Origin: Loxodes magnus
Lineage: Eukaryota; Ciliophora; Karyorelictea; Loxodida; Loxodidae
Assembly (NCBI GenBank): GCA_946699065.1
Contig: CAMPDV010002113.1
Location: 1-64,000, forward strand
Direction of reading: 5' to 3'
DNA: 64,000 nucleotides
In this document: piece by piece, positions 1 to 13,300 of the stretch
Layout of the letters: every line of letters begins with the position of its first letter
Numbering within the stretch: position 1 is the stretch's first letter
Notes under the pieces: model-generated
The model's database searches: none
What the model was told of the DNA's origin: nothing
Seen by the model: only the letters and a program-made list of their open reading frames with translations
Translations under genes and position numbers: made by a program

Positions 1-3000
1 CTTCAAAAATATTTCTAGACCCTTTTAAATGAAACACTTCTTTATTAAATCTTATATACCTCAAAAATATTTCTAGACCCTTTTAAATGAAACACTTCTT
101 TATTAAATATTATATACCTCAAAAATATTTCTAGACCCTTTTAAATGAAACACTTCTTTATTAAATCTTATATACCTCAAAAATATTTCTAGACCCTTTT
201 AAATGAAACACTTCTTTATTAAATCTTATATACCTCAAAAATATTTCTAGACCCTTTTAAATGAAATACTTCGTAATATCTTATATACCTCAAAAAATTT
301 CTAGACCCTTTTAAATAAAATACTTCTTTATTAAATCTTATATACCTCAAAAATATTTCTAGACCCTTTTAAATTAAATCGTAATATCTTATATACCTCA
401 AAAATATTTCTAGACCCTTTTAAATAAAATACTTCTTTATATACCTCAAAAATATTTCTAGACACCCTTTTAAATAAAATACACTTCTTTATTAAATCTT
501 ATATACCTCAAAAATATTTCTAGACCCTTTTAAATTAAATCTTATATACTTCAAAAATATTTCTAGACCCTTTTAATAAATCTTAATATCTTTTGACCTC
601 AAAAATATTTCTAGACCCTTTTAAATAAAATACTTCTTTATTAAATCTTATATACTTCAAAAATATTTCTAGACCCTTTTAAATAAAATACTTCTTTATT
701 AAATCTTATATACTTCAAAAATATTTCTAGACCCTTTTAAATAAAATACTTCTTTATTAAATCTTATATACCTCAAAAATATTTCTAGACCCTTTTAAAT
801 AAAATACTTCTTTATTAAATCTTATATACTTCAAAAATATTTCTAGACCCTTTTAAATGAAATACTTCTTTATTAAATCTTATATACCTCAAAAATATTT
901 CTAGACCCTTTTAAATGAAATACTTCTTTATTAAATCTTATATACTTCAAAAATATTTCTAGACCCTTTTAAATAAAATACTTCGTAATATCTTATATAC
1001 CTCAAAAATATTTCTAGACCCTTTTAAATAAAATACTTCTTTATTAAATCTTATATACTTCAAAAATATTTCTAGACCCTTTTAAATAAAATACTTCTTT
1101 ATTAAATCTTATATACTTCAAAAATATTTCTAGACCCTTTTAAATAAAATACTTCTTTATTAAATCTTATATACCTCAAAAATATTTCTAGACCCTTTTA
1201 AATAAAATACTTCTTTATTAAATCTTATATACCTCAAAAATATTTCTAGACCCTTTTAAATAAAATACTTCTTTATTAAATCTTATATACTTCAAAAATA
1301 TTTCTAGACCCTTTTAAATACCCTTTTAAATGAAACACTTCTTTATTAAATCTTATATACCTCAAAAATATTTCTAGACCCTTTTAAATTAAAATACTTC
1401 TTCGTATATCTTATATACCTCAAAAATATTTCTAGACCCTTTTAAATAAAATACTTCTTTATTAAATCTTATATACTTCAAAAATATTTCTAGACCCTTT
1501 TAAATAAAATACTTCTTTATTAAATCTTATATACCTCAAAAATATTTCTAGACCCTTTTAAATGAAACACTTCTTTATTAAATCTTATATACCTCAAAAA
1601 TATTTCTAGACCCTTTTAAATAAAATACTTCTTTATTAAATCTTATATACCTCAAAAATATTTCTAGACCCTTTTAAATAAAATACTTCTTTATTAAATC
1701 TTATATACTTCAAAAATATTTCTAGACCCTTTTAAATAAAATACTTCTTTATTAAATCTTATATACCTCAAAAATATTTCTAGACCCTTTTAAATGAAAT
1801 ACTTCGTAATATCTTATAACCTCAAAAATATTTCTAGACCCTTTTAAATAAAATACTTCTTTATTAAATCTTATATACCTCAAAAATATTTCTAGACCCT
1901 TTTAAATAAAATACTTCTTTATTAAATCTTATATACTTCAAAAATATTTCTAGACCCTTTTAAATAAAATACTTCTTTATTAAATCTTATATACTTCAAA
2001 AATATTTTTCTAGACCCTTTTAAATAAAATACTTCTTTATTAAATCTTATATTCCTCAAAAATATTTCTAGACCCTTTTAAATGAAATACTTCGTAATAT
2101 CTTATAACCTCAAAAATATTTCTAGACCCTTTTAAATAAAATACTTCTTTATTAAATCTTATATACCTCAAAAATATTTCTAGACCCTTTTAAATGAAAC
2201 ACTTCGTAATATCTTAAATACCTCAAAAATATTTCTAGACCCTTTTAAATGAAACACTTCTTTATTAAATCTTATATACCTCAAAAATATTTCTAGACCC
2301 TTTTAAAATAAAATACTTCTTATTAATATCTTATATACTTCAAAAATATTTCTAGACCCTTTTAAATAAAATACTTCTTTATTAATATCTTATATACCTC
2401 AAAAATATTTCTAGACCCTTTTAAATAAAATACTTCTTTATTAAATCTTATATACTTCAAAAATATTTCTAGACCCTTTTAAATGAAACACTTCTTTATT
2501 AAATCTTATATACCTCAAAAATATTTCTAGACCCTTTTAAATAAAATACTTCTTTATTAAATCTTATATACCTCAAAAATATTTCTAGACCCTTTTAAAT
2601 GAAACACTTCTTTATTAAATCTTATATACCTCAAAAATATTTCTAGACCCTTTTAAATAAAATACTTCTTTATTAAATCTTATATTCTTCAAAAATATTT
2701 CTAGACCCTTTTAAATAAAATACTTCGTAATATCTTATATATTCAAAAATATTTCTAGACCCTTTTAAATAAAATACTTCTTTATTAAATCTTATATACC
2801 TCAAAAATTTTTCTAGACCCTTTTAAATGAAATACTTCTTTATTAAATCTTATATACCTCAAAAATATTTCTAGACCCTTTTAAATGAAATACTTCGTAA
2901 TATCTTATAACCTCAAAAATATTTCTAGACCCTTTTAAATAAAATACTTCTTTATTAAATCTTATATACCTCAAAAATATTTCTAGACCCTTTTAAATTA

Positions 3001-6000
3001 AATGAAACACTTCGTAATATCTTATGACCTCAAAAATATTTCTAGACCCTTTTAAATAAAATACTTCTTTATTAAATCTTATATACAAAAATATTTCTAG
3101 ACCCTTTTAAATGAAACACTTCTTTATTAAATCTTATATACCTCAAAAATATTTCTAGACCCTTTTAAATGAAACACTTCTTTATTAAATATTATATACC
3201 TCAAAAATATTTCTAGACCCTTTTAAATGAAACACTTCTTTATTAAATCTTATATACCTCAAAAAATAGACCCTTTTAAATAAAATATCTTCTTTATTAA
3301 ATCTTATATACTTCTTTTAAATGAAACACTTCTTTATTAAATCTTATATACCTCAAAAATATTTCTAGACCCTTTTTATCTTTATTAAATCTTATATACC
3401 TCAAAAATATTTCTAGACCCTTTTAAATTAAATACTTCGTAATATCTTTTGACCTCAAAAATATTTCTAGACCCTTTATTAAACTTATATTCTTAATATT
3501 TCTAGACCCTTTTAAATAAAATACTTCTTTATTAAATCTTATATACTTCAAAAATACCTCAAAAATATTTCTAGACCCTTTTAAATGAAACAAATACTTC
3601 TTTATTAAATCTTATATCTTTTGACCTCAAAAATATTTCTAGACCCTTTTAAATGAAACACTTCGTAATATCTTATAACCTCAAAAATATTTCTAGACCC
3701 TTTTAAATGAAACACTTCTTTATTAAATCTTATATACCTCAAAAATATTTCTAGACCCTTTTAAATGAAACACTTCGTAATATCTTATATACCTCAAAAA
3801 TATTTCTAGACCCTTTTAAATGAAACACTTCGTAATATCTTATTGACCTCAAAAATATTTCTAGACCCTTTTAAATGAAATAACTTCTTTATTAAATCTT
3901 ATATACCTCAAAAATATTTCTAGACCCTTTTAAATAAAATACTTCGTAATATCTTATATACCTCAAAAATATTTCTAGACCCTTTTAAATGAAATACTTC
4001 TTTATTAAATCTTATATACCTCAAAAATATTTCTAGACCCTTTTAAATGAAACACTTCTTTATTAAATCTTATATACCTCAAAAATATTTCTAGACCCTT
4101 TTAAATGAAACACTTCGTAATATCTTATATACCTCAAAAATATTTCTAGACCCTTTTAAATAAAACACTTCGTAATATCTTATATACCTCAAAAATATTT
4201 CTAGACCCTTTTAAATAAAATACTTCTTTATTAAATCTTATATTCCTCAAAAATATTTCTAGACCCTTTTAAATGAAATACTTCGTAATATCTTATATAC
4301 CTCAAAAATATTTCTAGACCCTTTTAAATAAAATACTTCTTTATTAAATCTTATATACCTCAAAAATATTTCTAGACCCTTTTAAATGAAACACTTCTTT
4401 ATTAAATCTTGTATACTTCAAAAATATTTCTAGACCCTTTTAAATTAAATAACTTCTTTATCAAAAATAATATAAATTATATACCTCAAAAATATTTCTA
4501 GACCCTTTTAAATGAAACACTTCGTAACTTCTTTTTAATTAAATCTAATATCTTATACCTCAAAAATATTTCTAGACCCTTTTAAATGAAACAAATACTT
4601 CTTCTAGATTGAAAACTTCTAATATATACCTCAAAAATATTTCTAGACCCTTTTAAATGAAACACTTCATCTTATATACCTCAAAAATATTTTATTAAAT
4701 GAAACACTTCGTTATATACCTCAAAAATATTTCTAGACCCTTTTAAATGAAACACTTCGTAATATCTTATAACCTCAAAAATATTTCTAGACCCTTTTAA
4801 ATGAAACACTTCGTAATATCTTATATACCTCAAAAATATTTCTAGACCCTTTTAAATGAAACACGTAATTCTTTTGACCTCAAAAATATTTCTAGACCCT
4901 TTTATGAATACACTTCTCAAAAATATTTCTAGACCCTTTTAAATGAAACACTTCGTAATATCTTATAACCTCAAAAATATTTCTAGACCCTTTTAAATGA
5001 AACACTTCGTAATATCTTTTGACCTCAAAAATATTTCTAGACCCTTTTAAATGAAACACTTCGTAATATCTTATAACCTCAAAAATATTTCTAGACCCTT
5101 TTAAATGAAACACTTCGTAATATCTTATGACCTCAAAAATATTTCTAGACCCTTTTAAATGAAACACTTCGTAATATCTTTTGACCTCAAAAATATTTCT
5201 AGACCCTTTTAAATGAAACACTTCGTAATATCTTATAACCTCAAAAATATTTCTAGACCCTTTTAAATGAAACACTTCGTAATATCTTTTGACCTCAAAA
5301 ATATTTCTAGACCCTTTTAAATGAAACACTTCGTAATATCTTATAACCTCAAAAATATTTCTAGACCCTTTTAAATGAAACACTTCGTAATATCTTATAT
5401 GACCTCAAAAATATTTCTAGACCCTTTTAAATGAAACACTTCGTAATATCTTATAACCTCAAAAATATTTCTAGACCCTTTTAAATGAAACACTTCGTAA
5501 TATCTTTTGACCACAAAAATATTTCTAGAACCTTTTAAATGAAATGCTTCTTTATTAAATCTTATATACCTCAAAAATATTTCTAGACCCTTTTAAATGA
5601 AACACTTCGTAATATCTTATAACCTCAAAAATATTTCTAGACCCTTTTAAATGAAACACTTCGTAATATCTTTATGACCTCAAAAATATTTCTAGACCCT
5701 TTTAAATGAAACACTTCTTTAATATCTTATATACCTCAAAAATATTTCTAGACCCTTTTAAATGAAACACTTCGTAATATCTTATAACCTCAAAAATATT
5801 TCTAGACCCTTTTAAATGAAACACTTCGTAATATCTTATGACCTCAAAAATATTTCTAGACCCTTTTAAATGAAACACTTCGTAATATCTTATAACCTCA
5901 AAAATATTTCTAGACCCTTTTAAATGAAACACTTCGTAATATATAACCTCAAAAATATTTCTAGACCCTTTTAAATGAAACACTTCTTTAATATCTTATG

Positions 6001-8040
6001 ACCTCAAAAATATTTCTAGACCCTTTTAAATGAAACACTTCGTAATATCTTATGACCTCAAAAATATTTCTAGACCCTTTTAAATGAAACACTTCGTAAT
6101 ATCTTATAACCTCAAAAATATTTCTAGACCCTTTTAAATGAAACACTTCGTAATATCTTATGACCTCAAAAATATTTCTAGACCCTTTTAAATGAAACAC
6201 TTCGTAATATCTTATGACCTCAAAAATATTTCTAGACCCTTTTAAATGAAACACTTCGTAATATCTTATGACCTCAAAAATATTTCTAGACCCTTTTAAA
6301 TGAAACACTTCGTAATATCTTTTGACCTCAAAAATATTTCTAGACCCTTTTAAATGAAACACTTCGTAATATCTTATGACCTCAAAAATATTTCTAGACC
6401 CTTTTAAATGAAACACTTCGTAATATCTTATGACCTCAAAAATATTTCTAGACCCTTTTAAATGAAACACTTCGTAATGAAACACTTCGTTATATAACCT
6501 CAAAAATATTTCTAGACCCTTTTAAATGAAACACTTCGTAATATCTTATGACCTCAAAAATATTTCTAGACCCTTTTAAATGAAACACTTCGTAATATCT
6601 TTTGACCTCAAAAATATTTCTAGACCCTTTTAAATATCGTAATATCTTATATACCTCAAAAATATTTCTAGACCCTTTTAAATGAAACACTTCGTAATTC
6701 TTATGACCTCAAAAATATTTCTAGACCCTTTTAAATGAAATACTTCGTAATATCTTATATACCTCAAAAATATTTCTAGACCCTTTTAAATAAAATAACT
6801 TCTTTATTAAATCTTATATACCTCAAAAATATTTCTAGACCCTTTTAAATGAAACACTTCGTAATATCTTATAACCTCAAAAATATTTCTAGACCCTTTT
6901 AAATGAAACACTTCGTAATATCTTTTGACCACAAAAATATTTCTAGAACCTTTTAAATGAAATGCTTCTTTATTAAATCTTATATACCTCAAAAATATTT
7001 CTAGACCCTTTTAAATGAAACACTTCGTAATATCTTATGACCTCAAAAATATTTCTAGACCCTTTTAAATGAAACACTTCGTAATATCTTATATACTTCA
7101 GAAATATTTCTAGACCCTTTTAAATGAAATGCTTCTTTATTAAATCTTATATACCTCAAAAATATTTCTAGACCCTTTTAAATGAAACACTTCGTAATAT
7201 CTTATGACCTCAAAAATATTTCTAGACCCTTTTAAATGAAACACTTCGTAATATCTTATATACTTCAGAAATATTTCTAGACCCTTTTAAATAAAATATC
7301 TTCTTTATTAAATCTTATATACCTCAAAAATATTTCTAGACCCTTTTAAATAAAATAACTTCTTTATTAAATCTTATATACCTCAAAAATATTTCTAGAC
7401 CCTTTTAAATGAAACACTTCGTAATATCTTATGACCTCAAAAATATTTCTAGACCCTTTTAAATGAAACACTTCGTAATATCTTATAACCTCAAAAATAT
7501 TTCTAGACCCTTTTAAATGAAACACTTCGTAATATCTTATGACCTCAAAAATATTTCTAGAACCTTTTAAATGAAACACTTCGTAATATCTTTTGACCTC
7601 AAAATCATTTCTAGAACCTTTTAAATGAAACACTTCGTAATATCTTATGACCTCAAAAATATTTCTAGACCCTTTTAAATGAAACACTTCGTAATATCTT
7701 TTGACCTCAAAAATATTTCTAGAACCTTTTAAATGAAACACTTCGTAATATCTTATGACCTCAAAAATATTTCTAGACCCTTTTAAATGAAACACTTCGT
7801 AATATCTTTTGACCTCAAAAATATTTCTAGAACCTTTTAAATGAAACACTTCGTAATATCTTATGACCTCAAAAATATTTCTAGACCCTTTTAAATGAAA
7901 TACTTCGTAATATCTTATATACTTCAGAAATATTTCTAGACCCTTTTAAATGAAATACTTCGTAATATCTTATATACCTCAAAAATATTTCTAGACCCTT
8001 TTAAATAAAATGCTTCTTTATTAAATCTTATATACCTCAA
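1..8040. repeat. Satellite array, 54-58 bp units (left block)
   Basis: Uninterrupted tandem array, roughly 140 copies by length. Each unit has a nearly invariant core of about 29 bp (CTCAAAAATATTTCTAGACC followed by CTTTTAAAT) and a variable linker. Two linker classes alternate: one with CTTTATTAAATCTTATATAC (unit near 58 bp) and one with CGTAATATCTTATGAC or CGTAATATCTTATAAC (unit near 54 bp). The long class dominates the left part and the short class dominates 4900-7900. Occasional units are truncated or partly duplicated, as around 3280-3600 and 4440-4700. The 54-bp units are a multiple of three, so the minus strand shows long open frames repeating an 18-residue peptide; I treat these as by-products. 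The array may run beyond position 1. Confidence 0.98.
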
Positions 8041-8289
8041 CTTTTCTTTTAATGCTTAAAATACAAAACTGTGAAATTGTTATACTCAAATAATTTAATA
8101 ATTTAATAATTTAATAAAGACTTAATATTATTTTAATAACTTGCTTTTACTCAGATTTATACTTACATAATTTAAAGAAAATAAAATTTACTTAAACATT
8201 TTTTATAGACTTAGCTTATTTGCAAAAAATCAAATAATTTAAATAAATAACCTATAACATACTTTGAACTCTTTAAGTACACTTGACTT
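8041..8289. other. AT-rich junction between satellite and kinase gene
   Basis: The satellite stops abruptly after a normal linker. The following 250 bases are AT-rich with short TTTAATAA repeats. No gene or signal is recognised. Confidence 0.6.
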
Positions 8290-8455
8290 AGAATATATAA
8301 CTAAATAAAGACTTAAAGAAATAACTAAAGAAAGCCTCAAAAAAATAACTAAAAAAAACTTAGAGAAACAACTAAAGAAACAACTAAATAAAGAACTAAA
8401 GAAAGAACTAAAGAAAGAACTAAATGAAGACTTAAAGGAAGACTTAAATATTAAA
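8290..8455. repeat. Degenerate 12-bp repeat (AACTAAAGAAAG type)
   Basis: About a dozen imperfect copies of AACTAAAGAAAG. On the plus strand they would spell a charged helix-like ELKKELKK peptide, but no recognisable gene extends either way. The repeat ends just 3' of the stop of the kinase-WD40 gene, so it lies in that gene's downstream flank. Confidence 0.7.
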
Positions 8456-8461
8456 ACTTAA

Positions 8462-10333
8462 TCAAAAGAATATTTATTACATACTTGCTAATCTAGCTAT
8501 CCTCCATTTCCTCAACACACTGTCCTTTCCACCAGATAATAACCACTTGTTGTCCACACTCAATGCCAATGGCCAAACCCAACCAACATGCCCAGTAAAT
8601 ATCTATATACACTCACCAGTATTAAAATTCCAAATTTTGATTGTCGAATCATCAGAAGCCGATATTATAAATCCATTATCCGATGTTATTAAAGCATTAT
8701 TCACACATTTAGAGTGCCCAACCAAAGTCCGAATCAACTGTCCAGTCTGGAAATCCCAGACTTTTATCGTATTATCATCACTTCCAGATACAATCCATTT
8801 CTGGTCCAGAGAAATCGCTACAGATCTAACGTAGTGCGAATGTCCAGTAAAAGTCCTCAAACAGCTTCCAGTCTGGAAATCCCAGACTTTTATCGTCTTA
8901 TCATCACTTCCAGATACAATCCATTTCTGGTCCAGAGAAATCGCTACAGAACTAACTGAGGAAGTATGTCCAGTAAAAGTCCTCAAACAGCTTCCAGTCT
9001 GGAAATCCCAGACTTTTATCGTATTATCTACACTTCCAGATACAATCCATTTCTGGTCCAGAGAAATCGCTACAGATAAAACTCAGGACGTATGTCCAGT
9101 AAAAGTCCTCAAACAGCTTCCAGTCTGGAAATCCCAGACTTTTATCGTCTAATCTGCACTTCCAGATACAATCCATTTCTGGTCCAGAGAAATCGCTACA
9201 GATAAAACTGAGTCCGAATGTCCAGTAAAAGTCCTCAAACAGCTTCCAGTCTGGAAATCCCAGACTTTTATCGTCTAATCTGCACTTCCAGATACAATCC
9301 ATTTCTGGTCCAGAGAAATCGCTACAGAGTAAACTGAGGACGAATGTCCAGTAAAAACTTAGTCTAAATTAATGAAAGAATTACCTTGAGCTTTGTCATA
9401 TTAAATTTCGAACATTTTTTGCACTTGTATTGCTGTTTTATTTTCTTCTTTTGGCGCTAAATTCTATTGCTGTGACGATAATTTCAGACTTTGTAAATCT
9501 GGTTACGCGGATTGGGTTTAAATTTCTAGAAGCATTTTCATTAGTAATTCTTAAATTTGCTGTAAGTTAGTTCTGTCAGTTGTGTTTTGCTACCAGCAAG
9601 CTTTTATTATTTGCTTATATTCTTGAGGACAATCCTCCGGAATTTCTTCACGTTCTCCTGCCTTGATGTCGTCTTTAATAAATTCAGGCTTAGCATCATA
9701 AAAAGGTATTTTACGCGCTGCTATTTCCCAGAACGTGACTCCCAACGCGAAAATGTCAGACTATACGCTATATTTTGGTCTAGAACTCATTATCTCAGGC
9801 GCCATCCAACAAACCGTTCCTACTTCTGACTTGGTTAGAATTGATTTGGACTCTGTTCTTATTCTTGACAATCCAAAGTCAGTAATTTTGGCTTTATTAT
9901 TATTATCCAAGAGAATATTTAAGCTCTTTATATCTCTATGAACAATATTTTTTTTGTGGATATATTAAAGCCCTAATACAACGTCTAGACTTATGTTATA
10001 TCGCAATTCCCAAGTCATTTCTTATGTACTATGCAGCAAATGAAATAAACTTTTAGGCATGAACTCCATTACTAAACTTAGAGGAGATTAACAGTAACCA
10101 TATACTGTAATTACATTTGGATGCCTCATTTTGCACATTAACGCAGTTTCATTTTCAAACTCCAATTTTGCTAATTGAGTTAGATTTTGATTGTATAATT
10201 CCTTAATCGCTACCTCTATTTTTTTTTGCATCAAACCTTTGTAAATTACTCCGAAACCTCCTTTGGCTATCTCTCCGAGCTTTTGAATTTCTGAATCTTA
10301 AATAATGTAATCCTAATCCATTGCCGAAACCAT
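8462..10333 (-). CDS. TKL-type protein kinase fused to WD40 propeller
   Basis: Continuous frame of 624 codons when TAA/TAG are read as Gln, ending in TGA. The N-terminal kinase domain (about residues 18-280) has a glycine loop GEIAKGGFG (20-28), catalytic Lys44 in VAIKE, a likely helix-C Glu60, HRDIKSLN (132-139), DFG (152-154) and MAPEI (177-181). The [17 protein letters not shown] pattern fits the tyrosine-kinase-like group. After a Q-rich linker (about 280-325) come seven WD40 repeats starting with GH dipeptides, enough for a closed propeller. The middle repeats are almost identical in DNA, a sign of recent duplication. Codon 417 (9083-9085) is an in-frame TGA in GHTS-TGA-VLSV, where Trp is common but sister repeats have Ser TCA; it is either Trp or a nonsense change. 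The start is the Met just before the kinase domain. No signal peptide or membrane segment is seen. Substrate and pathway are unknown. Confidence 0.85.
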
Positions 10334-13300
10334 TTTTTTATAATTTTACGTAAAATAATCTCTTAAATATTCAAAAAATACCAGAAATGCCCAATTTTTT
10401 TTTGCGTTAGTTACAATTAATAATTGTTTTAAATTAAATGAAGAATAAATTTTAGGTAAATAAATATGCAGAATCTTTATGAAAAACTTAAACTTAGAAA
10501 ACTAAATTATCCTAACTTTTAATCAATACAAACTATACAACCTGCTACAATTAAGATATTCATTATGATAACAAAACCTCACTACCTTTAAAAAATTTTG
10601 AAATCAATTTAAAAATAAAGATTAAAATCATAAACTCATATAATTCAATAAACTTCTATAAATAAAAAAAAACTCATGAAAGATGACTTGTAAGAATTAG
10701 CTAATAATAAAATAACTAATTCATATTGCTAAGAACTAAATTGATTAAAGAAATAAACAAATAGAATTTCCTTAAATTCTGCAACTAAATTATATTAAAA
10801 GCAAACTTACAGAAAGGAATTGTATAAATATTAAAATATTTAAAAATTGAAGATAATCACTAAAATATTTGTATAGCTATAATTTAAAGTTTATCTAATA
10901 TTTATCTTAATTAATAATAAACTTCCTAAAAGTAAAATTTTATAAAAAGTAAATAAAATAATAACTCCAAAAAATAATTAGATTTAATTTATCTTTAACT
11001 AATTTAGAAAAACTTAATTTCAAAAAATAGTTTATATTTTTAATTAAAGTCTATTAATAAAATTTACCAAAAGAACTAATAATAGTAAAATAGATGAAAT
11101 AATAAAGCTTTTAAAAGTATACAATTCTAAACCATTATGTATTTGGTTTAATGATTAGATAACTATTACATGAATTTAAAAAAAAAGATATTACAAAAAA
11201 TTAAATTAAAAATGTATAAAAAGTATTAATTAGATACTCTATTATTAAGAAAAAAAAGACTGTAAAAAATATTTAAAAATAATAAAATTCTTATAACCAA
11301 TTATAGATAATTATGAATAACTAAAATAATAAAATGCTAAAAATTGGTGTATTATAAAGAAGATATACTTTCAGTAAAAAAATTATTAACTTCATAAAAG
11401 TACAACATTATAAAATCAAAGATCACTTACATAAATATTAAATTGTTCTTTTTCAAACTTAACTCTATATAAAAATTTAAAGATTACTATATGAAAAATA
11501 TAATGAATAAAAACTTTAAACTTTAAAAGTTCAACTAAGACTAAAATTTACAACCTCATTGTCTTTAACAAATATCAAAAAATAAATAGAAGGTTAGTAT
11601 TTCTTGAGATATTTTGAGATCTTATTAAATTTAATAGGAATAATTATACAACAAGCACTAATTAAATTATAATAAATAATTGTTTAGAATTCTTATTAAA
11701 CATTTAAACTTAATTATACCTCAAAAGTGAATAATAAAGCTTATGAATTAAAAGTTTGAATATTTACATTACAAGTTTAAATAAGCTAATTAAAAGATAA
11801 AAAATAAGAGATATTAAAATCAAAACAACTATTATTATAGATTTTAAAACCATAAAAATGCTTCTTAGACATTCATAAAATAAAGAAAGAATTTACAAAA
11901 AAATTCACTTTAAAAAAATTAAGTTAATAAGATCATAAAATTGAAGTTAAATAATTAACTTTAATCTAATTTAACTAAAAATAAATTGACTATACCAAAA
12001 TAGATCTTTTAATCATGTTTTCTTAAAACTCTTAAAAAAATATAATGATATGCTTAGGAAATTTACAACAGTCATGGAATTATAACCTTTATTATTTACA
12101 AAAAGTTGAATATTTTTAACATTTGACTTTTATTTAGTTAATTAAATAATTAATAAGCAAAATATAAAGAAATAATTCTTTAAAAATAAATCGATTTAAT
12201 TTCTTTTTTGTTAATAATTGAAGTTCAAAATTTTTGCTAACTTCGATTCTTAAGAGTGTTAATTAAATAAACATTAAATATAATATAAAAAGAGAAGAGA
12301 AAACATAAAATTAGAATTAACTTTTTAATTAATAAAATCAAAAAAATAAAAGTTACTATGAGAATGATATCATTTATCAAGAAGTAAATTGCTCTAAAAA
12401 AACATAAATAAATTAAAAGAACATGATCCTAATGTTTTCAATATTGTAGCTCCATCTAAATTATTTTTAACCTTTAGATCGTAATTTTTTTACGTTATAC
12501 CAAGACTATTTGCAATAAATTTTAAAATAATCATTTTAAGTTATATTTGTAAAAGAAAGCTCCTTTTGAGTTCATTTATTAAGGACCTGAAAATTTTGAA
12601 TAACTATTAAATTTAAAAGAATTGCTAAATATCTATAGGCTACTTGCTAACTTCTTGTCATTTAATATGAAACAATATAAATCTTTTATAAATAAGCCTG
12701 TAATAAAGTTGTATAAAAAAAGCTCTTTAGATTGATTTTAAGATAAAATGACTAAATTAGTAATAATAAAGATAATCTTTAAAGCATATCTATGAGATCA
12801 TTTTGCAAGCTCATAATAATGTAAAGATATAAAAACAAAAGAAAGAAGAGCTAAATAATTAATATTAGATACTAACTTTAGAGTTTCAAGATGCAATAAG
12901 AACTATATAAGAATTAGACTAATGAAGCTGAACTACTAAGGGAAATCATTTAGAAATAATAACAAAAGAAACTACTTAAAATGAAACCTTGTTTTATTTT
13001 AACTGTACTATGATTATTAGTAGTCACATTAATAATTGACTGATTAATTTTAAAAGCTGAACTCAAAGGTTAAACAAGTATTTAATAACTATTTTAAACT
13101 AAAGATTAATTTTATCTTAGTACTATTTATGTAGGTTATTAAAATCCATTATTTATGCTTTAATTTAACTTTCACTTTATAAATAAAAATATCTTAAGTT
13201 TGAGGGAAATTATATAAAAAAAGGCATAGAGTCACTTAAATTATTAATCAGCTAAGCTAATACGATAATGATACTTTACTAGACTTTTAGAAGCTTCTAT

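Noticed and set aside
4892-7849. Series of minus-strand ORFs repeating FHLKGSRNIFEVIRYYE
   Set aside because: They arise because the short satellite unit is 54 bp, a multiple of three. They break wherever a 58-bp unit occurs and show no start context, non-repeat domain or codon bias.
1-8040. CRISPR-like array (constant core with variable linkers)
   Set aside because: Linkers belong to a few recurring classes rather than being unique, and the organism is eukaryotic by gene content and code; it is an ordinary satellite.
9024-9302. Minus-strand ORF repeating [16 protein letters not shown]
   Set aside because: It is the wrong frame of the near-identical WD40 repeats; the true frame is continuous with the kinase domain.
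8547-9941. Plus-strand ORFs opposite the kinase-WD40 gene
   Set aside because: Antisense shadows; they contain no domain, while the minus strand gives a complete kinase and propeller.
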